A stretch of DNA of 64,000 bases. Source: Cryptomeria japonica. Its lineage: Eukaryota > Streptophyta > Pinopsida > Cupressales > Cupressaceae. Shown piece after piece: positions 1 through 10,853 of the stretch. Below the pieces are notes generated by a model. That model had not been told where the DNA came from and ran no database searches. It saw nothing but the letters and a program-made list of their open reading frames with translations. Location of the stretch: contig NC_081413.1 in NCBI RefSeq assembly GCF_030272615.1, positions 559,091,945 to 559,155,944 on the forward strand, written 5' to 3'. Both the position numbers and the translations under genes were made by a program. Within the stretch, counting starts at the first letter, position 1, and every line of letters starts with the position of its first letter.

Positions 1-2263
1 ATATTATATAAAATAAAATAAAATCTCTTGAAACTTAAAAAGTAAGAAAGGAAGATAAAAATAAGGATTACAAACGAGGGAAAAAGAACTAAAAAAATAT
101 GAACAACCTTCTCTAAAGTGGATAAATATTATAGAAAGATATAGATTTGGGGAAACGGATTATGAAGGAAGGGAGGACAGATTTTTCATGTAAAATAGAT
201 TCTGGAATGATTTGAAGGAGTCGCTCTACAAATTCAACTTGTCAACAATAGAGGGATTGACTCATTTTATCATTTAAGATTTTATTGATAATGTACTTTA
301 TGATTTAATTTCATCTACGAAACGGAATTTCACTTTTATTGTCGGAAATGTTGAAATCTGAAATTTTATTACTTTTGTTACAATTTCAATTGTGTGAACA
401 TAGAATACATTCATAATTGTGTGTAGATGATTTACATATGAAGACCACTGATAAAAAAATAAAATAAAATATTTGTTAATTGTCAGATTATATTGACTGA
501 AATAAAGTCAAATAAGATCAGATAAACAAATTTATTCAAAGCATGTTTTCAGAGTTTAAATATCTAATCGATGAAAGAATACATAGTTAATTATATGTGT
601 ATGAGTGTGTACATATAACTGATATTGAATATCTTGTATATGTTCAAATGATTGTAACCCTTTTCCATCTGTCTAAAATTTCTTGGTTTTACTAATATAT
701 AAAGCATGTATGGATACGATTAGAAAACATTAAAAGAAATACAAGTACTAAAATGAATAGTGCATAAACAATCATGTTAAGGTAATGATGTGCATAGATC
801 TAAAAATTGTTTGGAAAGGAATCAAGCATCTATGTAGAATTTGCAAGTAGAAATAAATAGTTTTGTTGCATGAAAGGAATATACTTTTGCATGAATCATT
901 ACATGGATGCTTGTTAAGGATGAATGAATTTGAAACATTATTACATAAAATGAAGAATAGAAATGTATGATGTGTCATTTTACTATGCATGCGTGTTTAG
1001 GAAAGCTTATCTTTTAGGATAGGGTGTCCAATGTGGATTTACAGAGGATGTGAACCTCTTATTGGGTTCACGTTTATATTAAATTTACTTTGGCCAAAGT
1101 TAGGGGTTCATTGGGATAGATGAACATTTCTTAGAAAAACTCAATTAATAAAGTCCTCTGCCACATCCTAATTGTTCACATAGCACATTCGAGTTAGGAG
1201 TTGCATGTAAATTAGGCTTGCAACAAGGTTCCCTCCTACTACTTATCTCAAGGTTGCTAGTCACTTTGAGTAGGGTCGACGGTTCTTTGTGTTAGGAATA
1301 ACTTAGGGGAAGCTAAGCCTTCGTGGTTGGGCATAAAAGTGCCTCAACTACGTTCTTGTTGCTCGATTAGCAGAAGGCCATGAGGTTAATGGAGATCAAA
1401 GGCTCTTCATTTTATATCATTGATATGTATCATGTACTATTTACTTATTATACTTGTACTTGAAAATGGAAATATTGATTTCATTATATGTATGAAAGAT
1501 GAATCATTGTACTCTCTTATGTAAAGGTACTAGTACTTGGATTTGTATGAATACATGGATTAATGATAAGATATCAATTAATTATACCTAAATTTTATTT
1601 AGTTTTCAAAATAATAAATTTTGTGTTATTAATTATATGGAGAAAATTATTATGGAACATGTGAGCCTTACAAAACCCTCCAAAATTTCTAACCCTATTA
1701 AAGCCCGCTCTCACTTATAATCTTCATTCATGGTCATGCCCTAGATTAGAAAAGGTTGCATAGGGCTATTAAATATATAGTATATTCATGGCCAACACCT
1801 TCCTTTTGGCTTTAAACTATCTCCATTACTACTCCATCGATAAACATCCCCATGTCTCCATTTTTCCCACACACACCCCTCCATAATTGATTGTGCTTCC
1901 TCTTTCTCCTCATACTCCAGGAGCCAATCAATAAAAATATATGCAATGTTTGAGTTGGTGCAATACTTGTAATTTCAGTTCACATACACCTTCCCTAGTA
2001 TCATTTTAATTAACTACAACATCATTGGGGAATGTAAGTGAAATACATTTATGAGTCTCTCATAAAAGATTTTTCCCCTAAACACATTTTGTCTCTCATG
2101 CACATGCAATCAAGAAGTTTTCTCCATATTTATTTTATTCCAATCTCCTAGTGAGATTTACTAACTCCCTTGCTACTTACACACAAGTTTTTCATTGTCT
2201 CCATCACCATTCATTAATCTCAGTTAAGTGAGTTGTTGCCATCTCTACATCCATTAATGTCCA
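1..2263. other. AT-rich stretch without a recognisable gene
   Basis: No open frame here resembles a known protein family; the 72-codon minus-strand frame at 772-990 is low-complexity and looks accidental. The part nearest 2263 may be the 3' untranslated end of the minus-strand LINE described below, because the LINE RNase H remnant ends at 2264. I see no poly(T) tract on the plus strand that would mark the LINE poly(A) tail, so that end is not placed. Confidence 0.5.
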
Positions 2264-2460
2264 TTATTGGAATTGTCCTTTCCTTCTAATCATATTTATT
2301 AAACCATTCCAAATATCCTCCAAATCTAGATTGTTTCCCACCTCCTCTCTATCCAATGCCCACCTAGCCAAATAGTCCACAAGTGCATTCCCTTCATGGT
2401 AGATGTGAGAAATTTGATTTTTTTTGCGTTCTCCAATATCCACCACATTGAAAATAAAAA
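2264..2460 (-). pseudogene. LINE ORF2, C-terminal half of RNase H domain
   Basis: The minus strand encodes a segment with the motif ISHIYHEGNALVDYLA, close to the I-H-I-x-R-E-G-N-x-x-A-D-x-L-A signature at the end of the RNase H domain in plant L1-type LINEs. The catalytic-region histidine and the EGN turn are kept; the usual AD is VD. The frame stays open for 60 codons and then decays. It is the last coding piece of the LINE whose other pieces lie at 3985-4121, 10027-10853, about 12451-13567 and 20424-23770, all on the minus strand and in the correct order. The break upstream is caused by the insertion at about 2461-3984. Confidence 0.75.
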
Positions 2461-3984
2461 TTTATCTTAATAGGCCTTTGGTCTATTGGTGAAGTTGAAA
2501 GGTTCTTAATGAGACCACTAGGGATTAAGTATTTTTAAGTGTAAGGTTGTGACATGAAAAAGAGATGACGTCAGAATTGTGCCCCAAATAAATTTGGCAA
2601 AATGGATAACCCTTAGTTCTTGGCTCTTAGAAAAAGAGGTTCTCGTACTCGTATTAGGTAGTAAAAACAAATTTGTGAACAAACCTCCATAAAAAAGGAT
2701 AATAAAAGTTTATTAGTTTCCAATTTTGTGTTCATCTATGTTTGATGACATTTATAACAATCTAAGAATTGTTGAAATAAAGATTGTGCTCTAATACCAT
2801 GTTGAATTTTGCAACACAAGACTATGCGATTAAACAACAAACTATAATACCTTCCATAAACAAAAGTAGCAAGACAAATATGTCATTTCCTCAAAAGAAA
2901 AGATTACAAGATGAAGTTAAAATGCATAATGGTGTGCTTATATAGAGAGCACAAGGATGCCTTAAACAAAATCTAGGAGAACTAAAGTGCAAGCATGAAG
3001 AGATTAAAAAAACTCAACTCTAGCTAAAATAGATGCACAAAAGATAAACTAGATGCACAACTAAAGCAACTAAAAGCACAACTAAATGAACTTAAGCAAA
3101 AAAAGAAAAACTAGTTGTAAAACTACTCTAGCCGAAATGTCCTTTTGAATGTATGCATTTCCAACCCAATCATCTTCTCGTGCTCGAGACTATCTAGTCC
3201 GCTTGAACCGTTTCCTCGTTGATTCCATCCATGATTTTTTTAGATTCAATTGCCAATATCTTCCCTTTGTGATCTCTAACCATGCAGTTTGTTAGACTTG
3301 TGTGAATATTGTCATTGTTTTTATTGATGTCAAACTAGTTATCCAGTTTGGTTCAAATGGTATATGCGGATGATAAGATGCTATATATGTATGCATAGTT
3401 GGTATGTGCAAATGATGTATGCAATTTTGGTATTGCTAGGATATGATGGAGTAAGGTGTAGATGATATACTAGAGTCATTTCTGGAAGATCCTCATCTCC
3501 AAAATCTCGAGTTATGTTTACACTAGTCTCGGTATTAGCTGTGTGTTCTGGTATCAACTATTTCAGTTATGCCAGTTGTATCTTTTATGTCTCGTGGTTC
3601 GGTATTTGTGGGATGCGTAGCATTCATGTGTTTTGGAGTTTTTATGCTTGGAATTTTGTGTTTATGGGTTAGTATCTATGGGTTTGGTTGACCCCTATTC
3701 TATTTCGGTAATTAAGGTATATGCATTAGAGAATGAATTGTGTAAAGGAAGTGTATAGAGATCTTGTGGAGATTGAATTGGTTATCATATTTTTGGATTA
3801 ATTCTTTATTGGATAATGTGTTGTGCTTGACCGACATATTATCCCGGTGTGTAAGATTTCTGGTATATATAGAAAGTATGGATAAAAGAATGAGTGGTAT
3901 GAAGTAGTGTGAAGTGCGAGGTGTAGACAACAAAATAGTTGGAGTAGAGTAAGAGTGTAGATAAGTGTTGCAGTAATCCTTCAT
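2461..3984 (-). mobile_element. Insertion in the LINE RNase H, containing a copia-like LTR remnant
   Basis: This stretch separates two halves of the LINE RNase H domain, so it is probably inserted DNA. On the minus strand, positions 2799-2788 read TGGTATTAGAGC, a good match to the initiator-methionine tRNA primer site used by copia elements. It abuts a sequence that would be an LTR ending in CA at 2800. A TATA-like CTATATAAGC on the minus strand near 2940-2950 fits an LTR promoter. I cannot find the partner LTR, and both outer edges are uncertain by tens of bases. The region 3290-3980 is not explained and may be a second insertion. Confidence 0.4.
2788..2799 (-). other. Copia-type primer binding site (remnant)
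   Basis: Minus strand TGGTATTAGAGC directly follows a putative LTR end (CA at 2801-2800 on the minus strand). It matches 11 of 12 bases of the common plant copia primer site TGGTATCAGAGC. No gag or pol is recognisable downstream, so this is a truncated element. Confidence 0.45.
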
Positions 3985-4121
3985 TGGACCTGCTACAGGT
4001 GTTTGTAGATAGTGGTACAAAGATTTTTTACCGGTCCCTTCAACCAATCCAACACAACTTTCTCTTAAAGGACCGTGGTTTCCTCATGTTGATCTATTAA
4101 AGTTAATTTTCATAAATCCTT
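3985..4121 (-). pseudogene. LINE ORF2, N-terminal part of RNase H domain
   Basis: Reading the minus strand from 4121 gives GFMKINFNRST, a stop, then GNHGP. This is the start of an RNase H domain, matching the family pattern K-x-N-F-D-G-S/A-x-x-G-N-P-G-P, with the first catalytic aspartate changed to asparagine. The residues expected just before it (V-E-W-T-P) occur on the far side of the copia element, at 10034-10060 on the minus strand. The copia insertion therefore split this domain near its first strand. The joined frame appears to be off by one base, consistent with decay. The lower boundary near 3985 is an estimate. Confidence 0.8.
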
Positions 4122-5040
4122 TGTTGGGATTAAGGTGTCTTGACCTTTGAAAGTCCTAACATTGGCTTTTGAAACTATTTATACAATATTCTAGGTTTAA
4201 TTTTACTAGCATACTCGATAATTTTGTTTGCACATGTTCTTTTGTCATCTAGTGGGAGTTGGTAGTTGATTTGTCATCCTTCTAGGAAGGTCACATGCAA
4301 TATGTTGTCCACACATGGAAGTATGTGCCCCACTTAGAGGATCTTAGATTCTTATTAGGCAAGTGACAATTGTCATGCAATGACAAAAATCTATGACACA
4401 CCTACCTATAATAATTTAGGACAACCTTTGACAACTTATGACAACTGGTTATTATTGGAGGTAGGTGCCCATGCATGCAAGGTTCTTGCATGTGTGAGGG
4501 TTCTTTCATTTTGAGGGATCTAATTTCATGTAAGAGATGCACCCAAGTTGGAAGATTCTGATGACAATTTATGATAGTGCTTTTAATGCAGATAGGTTAT
4601 ATGCATGTAAGTGTTGTGGATGTCGAGATAATTCTTACAGGCTCATATTAGTGCCACTTGGACTTACATCTTCATTTTTTGCTCTTTCTCTAATGCATTG
4701 TAAGAGCATAATAGTGTTGTTATTGTTCAATTTGTTTTACAAATGAAGTATTATGCTTCTAGAATCAATCTAGGTTGTGGGTTGACGTGAATACTCCTAT
4801 TGAAGAAGCTATTGTAGTGGGTTGTATTGTACTCAATTTTTTCAATAATATACAAAGTATTGTGGTTTTGGAGTGTGGGATTTTTCTCCCAAAAGGTTTT
4901 TAGCCATGTATATCTTGTGTTTATCTCTCTCATTATGGATTTCTCCTTTTGTAACAATTGAAGATTTGTAAGAAAATTTTCACACTCTCCTCCACTAAAT
5001 TAGTGTTAGGAAGCATTTTTTGCACCTTTGTCTGCTTTCA
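4122..5040 (+). repeat. Left LTR of copia element 4122-10026
   Basis: It starts TGTTGGGATTAAGG and ends near TGCTTTCA. It aligns along its length with 9089-10026, including a shared end with GTTAGGAAGCATTTTT. It is followed after two bases by the primer site. Confidence 0.9.
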
Positions 5041-5042
5041 AT

Positions 5043-5054
5043 TGGTATCAAAGC
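5043..5054 (+). other. Primer binding site of copia element
   Basis: TGGTATCAAAGC sits two bases inside the left LTR and matches the initiator-methionine tRNA complement typical of plant copia elements, with one difference from TGGTATCAGAGC. Confidence 0.85.
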
Positions 5055-5160
5055 CTAGCCATTTCTGGTTCCATTGTTGGGTGGCAAATTTTTTATACTA
5101 ATCTCAGTTTGAGTGGGAGCTTTTGCAAATTATTTTTAAAATCTTGTTGAAGAAAGAAGA

Positions 5161-5928
5161 TGACAAAACATCTATAAAAGTTGAGATGGAGAAATTTAAT
5201 GGAAGAAACTTTGAACTATGGATGTTGAAAATGGAGGATATGCTTGTAGATTGAGATCTATGGGTTGCAATATCTGATATAATACCAGTCTCTATGGCTC
5301 AAGATGTTTGGGATGTGACTGATTGAAAAGCTAAGGGCCTCATAAGGCTTTGTTTATTAATATCTAGGTTATTGAATTTCCAAAAAGAGAAGGTTGTGAT
5401 AGATCTTTGGAAGAAGCTTGAAGATGTTAATCAGGCTAAATCCGGGTGGTAAGTTTTTTTATGAGAAAGAAAATGTATTCTTTGAAGAAGGGGGATAAAT
5501 TGTAGAACACCTCAATACATTCAATATGATAGTTACTCTATTGGTGATTGTTGGTGATAAGATCAAGGAGGATGAGGTAAAATTTTGTTGTGTTCTTTTC
5601 TGGACTCATGGGACCATCTAGTTATGGCTATTGGGGTACAAGCACCATGCTCAAGATGGATGAGATGGTAATATTGTTACTTTCTAAAGAGATGCACATG
5701 GAGAATTCCAAGTCAGCTAAGGATGCTCTTGTAGTTTGTGGTAAATTGAAAGAGAAAGGCAAGAAGGACAAGAAAGATGAAAGAGGCAGATCCAAATACT
5801 GTGGGAGATGTAAGTATCCTATAAAGTTCAAGGCAAAATGTTGGAATTGTGGCAAAATAGGTTACCTTTGTAAAGGATGTAAGGAGGAGAAAAACAACAA
5901 GAAGAAAAAATTCAAGTTAGATTCATAA
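5161..5928 (+). pseudogene. Copia gag remnant with zinc knuckle
   Basis: After an early stop, a frame reads VEMEKFNGRNFELWMLKMED, the start typical of copia gag (UBN2-type capsid). A later open frame from 5590 ends in a lysine-rich stretch with CWNCGKIGYLCKGC. This is a nucleic-acid-binding zinc knuckle (C-x2-C-x4-H-x4-C) in which the histidine is replaced by tyrosine, so zinc binding is probably lost. Several stops and frame changes separate the two parts. The protein would have packaged the element RNA in virus-like particles. Confidence 0.75.
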
Positions 5929-5939
5929 AATCCTCTCAG

Positions 5940-7170
5940 ATGATGGTTGATATATTCAAGTTGCATCTTTTCACATGACCTCACATCAAGGTTGGTTTAC
6001 AAAATATGCAGGATATGATGGTGGAAAGGTGTATCTTGGTGATTAATCTCATTTGAATATTGATGGTCATGGAAGAGTCAAGATTAGATTCTGTGATGGT
6101 AGAGTGAAGGAGATTGATGATATTCTACACATCTTAGATTTGGCACAAAATCTACTATTTGTAGTGAATTTAGTGTTGTGAGTGTGTAGGTTATTTTCTT
6201 GCATGGTGGATGCAACATGAATAAAGTTTATATGGTACTTGCTACCCTGTATAAGATAAGTGTATGCATGATACAGTACAATAGTACTTTTGTGGAGCAA
6301 AAGAAATGGGTTCTAGCTTCTTCATCCTTACTACTAAATCGAGTTGTGAAGAGGTCCATTGCTTGTACATCTGATGGTAATTATTTCTAGGTAACTGAGG
6401 GTGCCAATGCTTTGCAGTTGGAGCTTCCAGTAGAGGACAATGTTATGCAACCAAAGACTTGGTCACATAGGTGAGAAGGGTCTCAAAACCTTGAATAATA
6501 AATGCCTTGTAGAGGGGTTTGATTTATGATTGTAATCTTGAGTTCAATTTTTGCAAACACTGCATTTATGGAAAGCAACCCATGTTTAATTTTACTCTAG
6601 TTCTCACAACTCTTCTAGGTTGTTGGACTTGATATATTCTAATGTTTTTGGCCATGTTAATGTTCCTTCGATTTCAAAATCTACGTATTTTGTATCATGT
6701 ATTGGTGATTATAGTAGAAGGACATTTGTTTATTTTCTCATAAGTAAATCTAAAGTATTGGTCGGTTTAAGAAGTTTAAGGCTCTTGTTGAGAATGAAAC
6801 ATGTAGAGAGATTAAGTGTTGGAGGATTGACAACAATGATGAATTTTGTTTGGTATATTTCAACAGGTTCTATAAGGGCCATGGGATTGAGAGGCATAAG
6901 ACAAATCTACACGCCCCTCAAAAGAGTTTTGGGCCAAAACTATAACCACTACTTATTATTTGGTAAACAAATATCCTATATCAACACTTGTTGATAAGAC
7001 ACCTATGGAGGTGTGGTCAAAAAATAAGATTTCATTGAGAAATCTCAAAGTATCCAATTTATAAGCTTATGCTCATGTTTTGAGTGAAAAAAGATCTAAG
7101 TTAGAAAATAAGGCTATTAAGTGCATCTTTATTCTCTACGATGTCAGTGTTAAAGGGTACAAGCTTTGAG
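5940..7170 (+). pseudogene. Copia protease and integrase remnants
   Basis: A first part includes FHMTSHQGWF and IDDILHILDLAQNLL, resembling the segment after the protease active site in copia polyproteins. The active-site D-S-G triad itself is not readable. A second part has LGHIGEKGL, matching the integrase HHCC zinc region, and further down AYAHVLSEKRSKLENKAIK and CIFILYDVSVKGYKL, the conserved C-terminal integrase region (K-R-x-K-L-D-x-K-x-x-x-C-I-F-I-G-Y). Stops and frameshifts are frequent, and the DDE catalytic residues cannot all be traced. Confidence 0.7.
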
Positions 7171-7450
7171 ATCTAGTGAAAATGAAGGTTCTCTAAAATA
7201 GAAGTGTCATTTTCAAATAGATGAAATCTTGCACTATTGAGTTGCATCTAGAGAAAGAGGAGAAACAAAACAAGGAGGTAGTTTAGGTTCCTTCTACCCT
7301 TGAGAGAGAATAACTATGAGCTCCTAGCAAACCCAATGATGTGGAGAGCTCTAGAAATTCTAAAACTTAATATGAAAATGAGAATCTCAATCTCAACCTT
7401 TAAGGAGGTCTATGAGAATCAAACAATAATCAGATAGGTTTGGTTATTCA

Positions 7451-8130
7451 ATGTTATATTCTAGTTGGATTTTCACTTTGATTGCTAACATTGATGAACC
7501 TAGGACTACTAGAGAGGTTTTGGGTAAGAATGATAAAATTTTTTGGATGAAAACCATGGATGAAGAGATGAAATCTTTGAATAAGAAGAATACATGGGAT
7601 CAAGTACTTTTTCCTGAAGGATGTAAGCACATGGGATGCAAATGGGTGTTCAAGAAAAATTATGGTCTTGATGGTAGTGCTAAGTAAATAAAGCATGGTT
7701 GTTCACGAAGGGGTATTCATAGGTTGAGGTAATAGATTGTGGCAAGATTTTCTCTCCCATTGTAAAGCTAACATCAATTCGGTTCTTGTTATCACTTGCT
7801 ACAAAATCAAGCAAATGGATGTGAAGACAACATTCCTTCATGGTGATTTGCAGGAAGAGATTTATATGTCACAACTAGAGCATTTCATGGTGAAAGGTTA
7901 GAAAAAATGGTTTGCAAGTCAAAAAAATCTTTGTATGCTCTAAAACAATCTCCAAGAATGTGGTACCATAAGTTTGATACCTATGTACCAAGTTCGTGAT
8001 TTCAGAGGTTTAAATTCGATCATTGTGTTTACTCTAAAATTGATATTGGTCGCATTCTCATTATCACACTATGCATAGATGATATGTTACTATTTAAGAA
8101 TGGATATTTAATTTTTGACTTGAATTATTA
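7451..8130 (+). pseudogene. Copia reverse transcriptase remnant
   Basis: An open frame of 78 codons from 7451 includes WMKTMDEEMKSLNKKNTWDQV and CKWVFKKNYGLDG, the classic start of the copia RT (W-x-x-A-M-x-x-E-x-x-x-L-x-x-N-x-T-W and K-W-V-F-K). After frame changes the active-site box appears near 8070-8095 as CIDDMLLF, where functional copies have Y-V-D-D-M/I-L-L. Between them are pieces such as QMDVKTTFLHGDLQEEIYM. The enzyme would copy the RNA genome into DNA; this copy cannot be functional. Confidence 0.8.
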
Positions 8131-8459
8131 GTTGTTAGCACAATTTGAAATGAGATCTATGTGTAGCTAGGCACATTCTAGCTATGGAGATAATAAGAGA
8201 TAGAGCTAATAGAAATCTTTGATTAAGCCAAAGTATGTGAATTCAATGTTGGAGAGATACAACATGACAACATGTATATCCACAATGCTTCTTGTTGCTA
8301 TAGGAATGAAGTTATTTGTTGAGGATTGTTTGAAATCTTCTATTTAGGTGGACGACATGGTTAGTGTACCATATGCAAGTGTTTTTTACAGTCTTATTTA
8401 TGTTATGGTCTATACTAGATGTGATTTGGCCAAGTAGTGGTAGACTTGAATCGATATAT

Positions 8460-9000
8460 GACTAGTCTTGAACGGGTGCATTGGGATGCAATACCGAGAG
8501 TGTTCAAATATTTGAGGGGTACTTTAAGCATTCTTTGAGTTTTCATGGTTATCCTACTAGACCTCAACATTTGGTGAGTATCCATGGATATGTGGATTAA
8601 TATTGAGCAAATGATATTGATAGTAGAGGATCCACTAGTGGTTATGTTTTTACTATGTTCAGTGGTGCTATTAGTTGGACAAATGAATGAAAAGTTGTTG
8701 TCACTTTTTCCATGACAAAATCAGGTATATAGAAAGTACTCATGCTTGTAAAGAATCAATTTGGTTTAGATGATTGTGTTTGGATATAGGGTTCGATGTA
8801 GAATTGATTTCTATCTGTTGCGACAATTAGAGTGCCATTTTCTTAGCAAAGAATTCGACTTTCCATGCCTGAACAAAGTACATTGATGTTTAGTTTCATT
8901 TTGTTTGAGATATCATAGAGGATGTAAAGATTAAATTGGAGAAGATTGACACTTTGGAAAATGTTGCAAATCCATTGACAAAACCTTGCGAGCACAAAGA
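8460..9000 (+). pseudogene. Copia RNase H remnant
   Basis: Frame fragments here carry the copia RNase H layout: a segment with RGSTSGYVFTMFSGAISW and a later one with IESTHACKES and an NSAIFLAKNS-like stretch. It lies directly between the RT remnant and the polypurine tract, where RNase H is expected in copia elements. Stops interrupt every frame. Confidence 0.65.
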
Positions 9001-9077
9001 AGTTTGGATGGTGTTCTAGTCTTGTGGGCCTCTCAGTGCCTTGCAGTTAATTGATAAGTTCTTGAAAGGTCTCAGAT

Positions 9078-9087
9078 AAGGGGGAGA
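9078..9087 (+). other. Polypurine tract of copia element
   Basis: AAGGGGGAGA ends one base before the right LTR (ATGTTGGG), the position and composition expected for the plus-strand DNA primer. Confidence 0.85.
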
Positions 9088-9088
9088 A

Positions 9089-10026
9089 TGTTGGGATTAA
9101 GGTATCTCAACCTTTCCAAGTCCTAATATTTCTACTTAGTTTATTTATTTAATATTTGGTTTAATTTTACTAGCATACTGGACAATTTTGTTTGCACATG
9201 CTATTTCATCATCTAGTGGGAGTTGGCATGTTGACTTGTCATCCTATTGGGAAGGTGAAATTGAATATTTTGTTCTCACATGGAAGAAGTCATCCCACTT
9301 AGAGTATCTTGGATTCTTCTGAGGTAGGTGACAAGTGTCATCTAATGATAAATTATGACAAGATTCTATGACACACCTACCTATGATAGTTTATGACAAC
9401 TTATGATAACTATCTCTTCATGGGGGCAGGGGCCCATGCATGCAAGGTTGATGCATGTGTGAGGCTTCTTGCATTATGAGGAATCTGATTACATGTAAGG
9501 GAGGCACCCAAGTTGGAAGATTCCTATGACAGTTTATGACAATGCTTCACATGTGGATATGTTGTATGCATGCAAGTGTTGTACATGTTTAGGTATTTCT
9601 TACAGGGTCAAATTAGTGCCTCTTGGACTTAGGCCTCAAGTTTGGTCTCTTTCTCCTATGCATTGTAAAAGTATAAAAACCTTGTTATTGTTCAAGTTGT
9701 AGTTTCGAGTTGTTCTGCAACTGAAGTGTTATGTTGAGGAAATCAATCTATGTTGTGGGTTGATGTGAATACTCATGTTGAAGAAGCTATTTTACTTAGG
9801 TTGTACTATTCTCACTATTTTAAGTAATATACAAAATACCATGATTTTAAAGTGGGGTTTTCTCTTGAAAGGATTTTCCCTATGTATATCTTGTCTTTAT
9901 AGTGTTTATCTCTCTTTGTATGTGTTTCTCCTTCTGTAACAATTTAAGATTTGTAAGAAATTTTTCACTATCTACCCCACTAGAATATTGTTAGGAAGCA
10001 TTTTTTTGCAAATTTGATTCCTTTCT
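9089..10026 (+). repeat. Right LTR of copia element 4122-10026
   Basis: It starts TGTTGGGATTAAGG like the left LTR and aligns with it to the end; the terminal CA appears mutated to CT. It is about 20 bases longer than the left copy. Confidence 0.9.
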
Positions 10027-10853
10027 TCCTACTCCAAAGGGGTCCATTCTACTTCAAACCTAGGGTCAATGGACAAAGAACCTCTAAAGCCCCATGAATG
10101 AGGGGAACCATCAATCCTAAACACCTTTTCGTCAATCTATTATCCCAAGATGTCAAGCAACTATGTTTTAAACTCTGGCCACTTGCCACATTATTCACCA
10201 CTTGCATAATGGCCACTTCCACTTGTACATCCTCTCTACAATCAACTTATTTTTTTGAAATATCCTTTAGCTCCTTTCCTTTCAAATTTTCTAAATGACT
10301 AAATTTGGGCTTCCTCTCCATATATTGGAAAAAAAACACTCTTTTTTTGTGGTTTTCCATTTGATAAACATGTTCATCAAGTTGGTTAGCCACAAAGAAA
10401 TCTAACTTAGAACCTCCACAAAATTCTAGCATTCCACAATGATTTAGTGCAAGAGAAAATGGTCCATTATTTCCTCCTCCCTCATGTATAATGAACATCT
10501 ATGTGGACCCTGCAATAATTGTTTCTACAGTCTCTCCCTTGTTAAAATTCTACATTGGATGGTTGTCCAATCATTCCCGCCTTAGGAAGTTCATCTTTAT
10601 TCTAACATAGTTGTATTGGCTAATCTTCCTTTTCAGCTACCACCTCCTCTATTTTATTCCATATTTTGACATTATAATTACTAGTCTTCAATCCACACCA
10701 TTTGACCTCATCTTCCCCAAGATCTAGTATAATTATTCTCTCTTTAAATATTTTTGGCATTCTTGATTTCTATATCTCATCAAGGTCTAACCCTTGCAGA
10801 GATTTCCATTGCAACTCCACCATACCATTCACCTCAATCCTTTACAAGTAATC
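10027..10853 (-). pseudogene. LINE ORF2: RT-to-RNase H linker with zf-RVT domain
   Basis: On the minus strand this reads from the post-RT linker into RNase H. One segment (about 10790-10660) has MPKIFKERIIILDLGEDEVKWC followed by SNYNVKIWNKI, the D-x-x-x-W-x-x-S/T-x-x-Y-x-V-K signature of plant LINEs. Around 10505-10430 it encodes GPHRCSLYMREEEIMDHFLLH, the zf-RVT zinc-finger pattern (C-x2-C-x-E-x-E-x-x-D-H-x-F-x-x-C) with the second cysteine lost. Near 10034-10060 EVEWTPLE precedes the RNase H start. Then the copia right LTR cuts in. Confidence 0.8.

Larger units (their letters stand above)
4122..10026 (+). mobile_element. Ty1/copia retrotransposon, full length but decayed
   Basis: Two direct LTRs (4122-5040 and 9089-10026) start with TGTTGGGATTAAGG. 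A primer site lies just inside the left LTR and a polypurine tract just before the right one. Remnants of gag, protease, integrase, RT and RNase H lie between them in copia order, with integrase before RT. Probable target duplication is TCCTT (4117-4121) and TCCTA (10027-10031), with one mismatch. The LTRs differ visibly throughout and all genes carry many stops, so the insertion is old. It interrupts the RNase H domain of the minus-strand LINE, so it is younger than the LINE. Confidence 0.9.

Noticed and set aside
772..990. Small ORF of 72 codons on the minus strand
   Set aside because: Low-complexity, rich in F, L, I, N and S as expected from AT-rich DNA; no signature and no neighbouring gene.
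2470..2660. tRNA-derived SINE suggested by GGCCTTTGGTCTATTGGTG and GGTTCTCGTACTCG
   Set aside because: The A-box and B-box like words are weak and wrongly spaced, and I cannot find a tail or flanking duplication.
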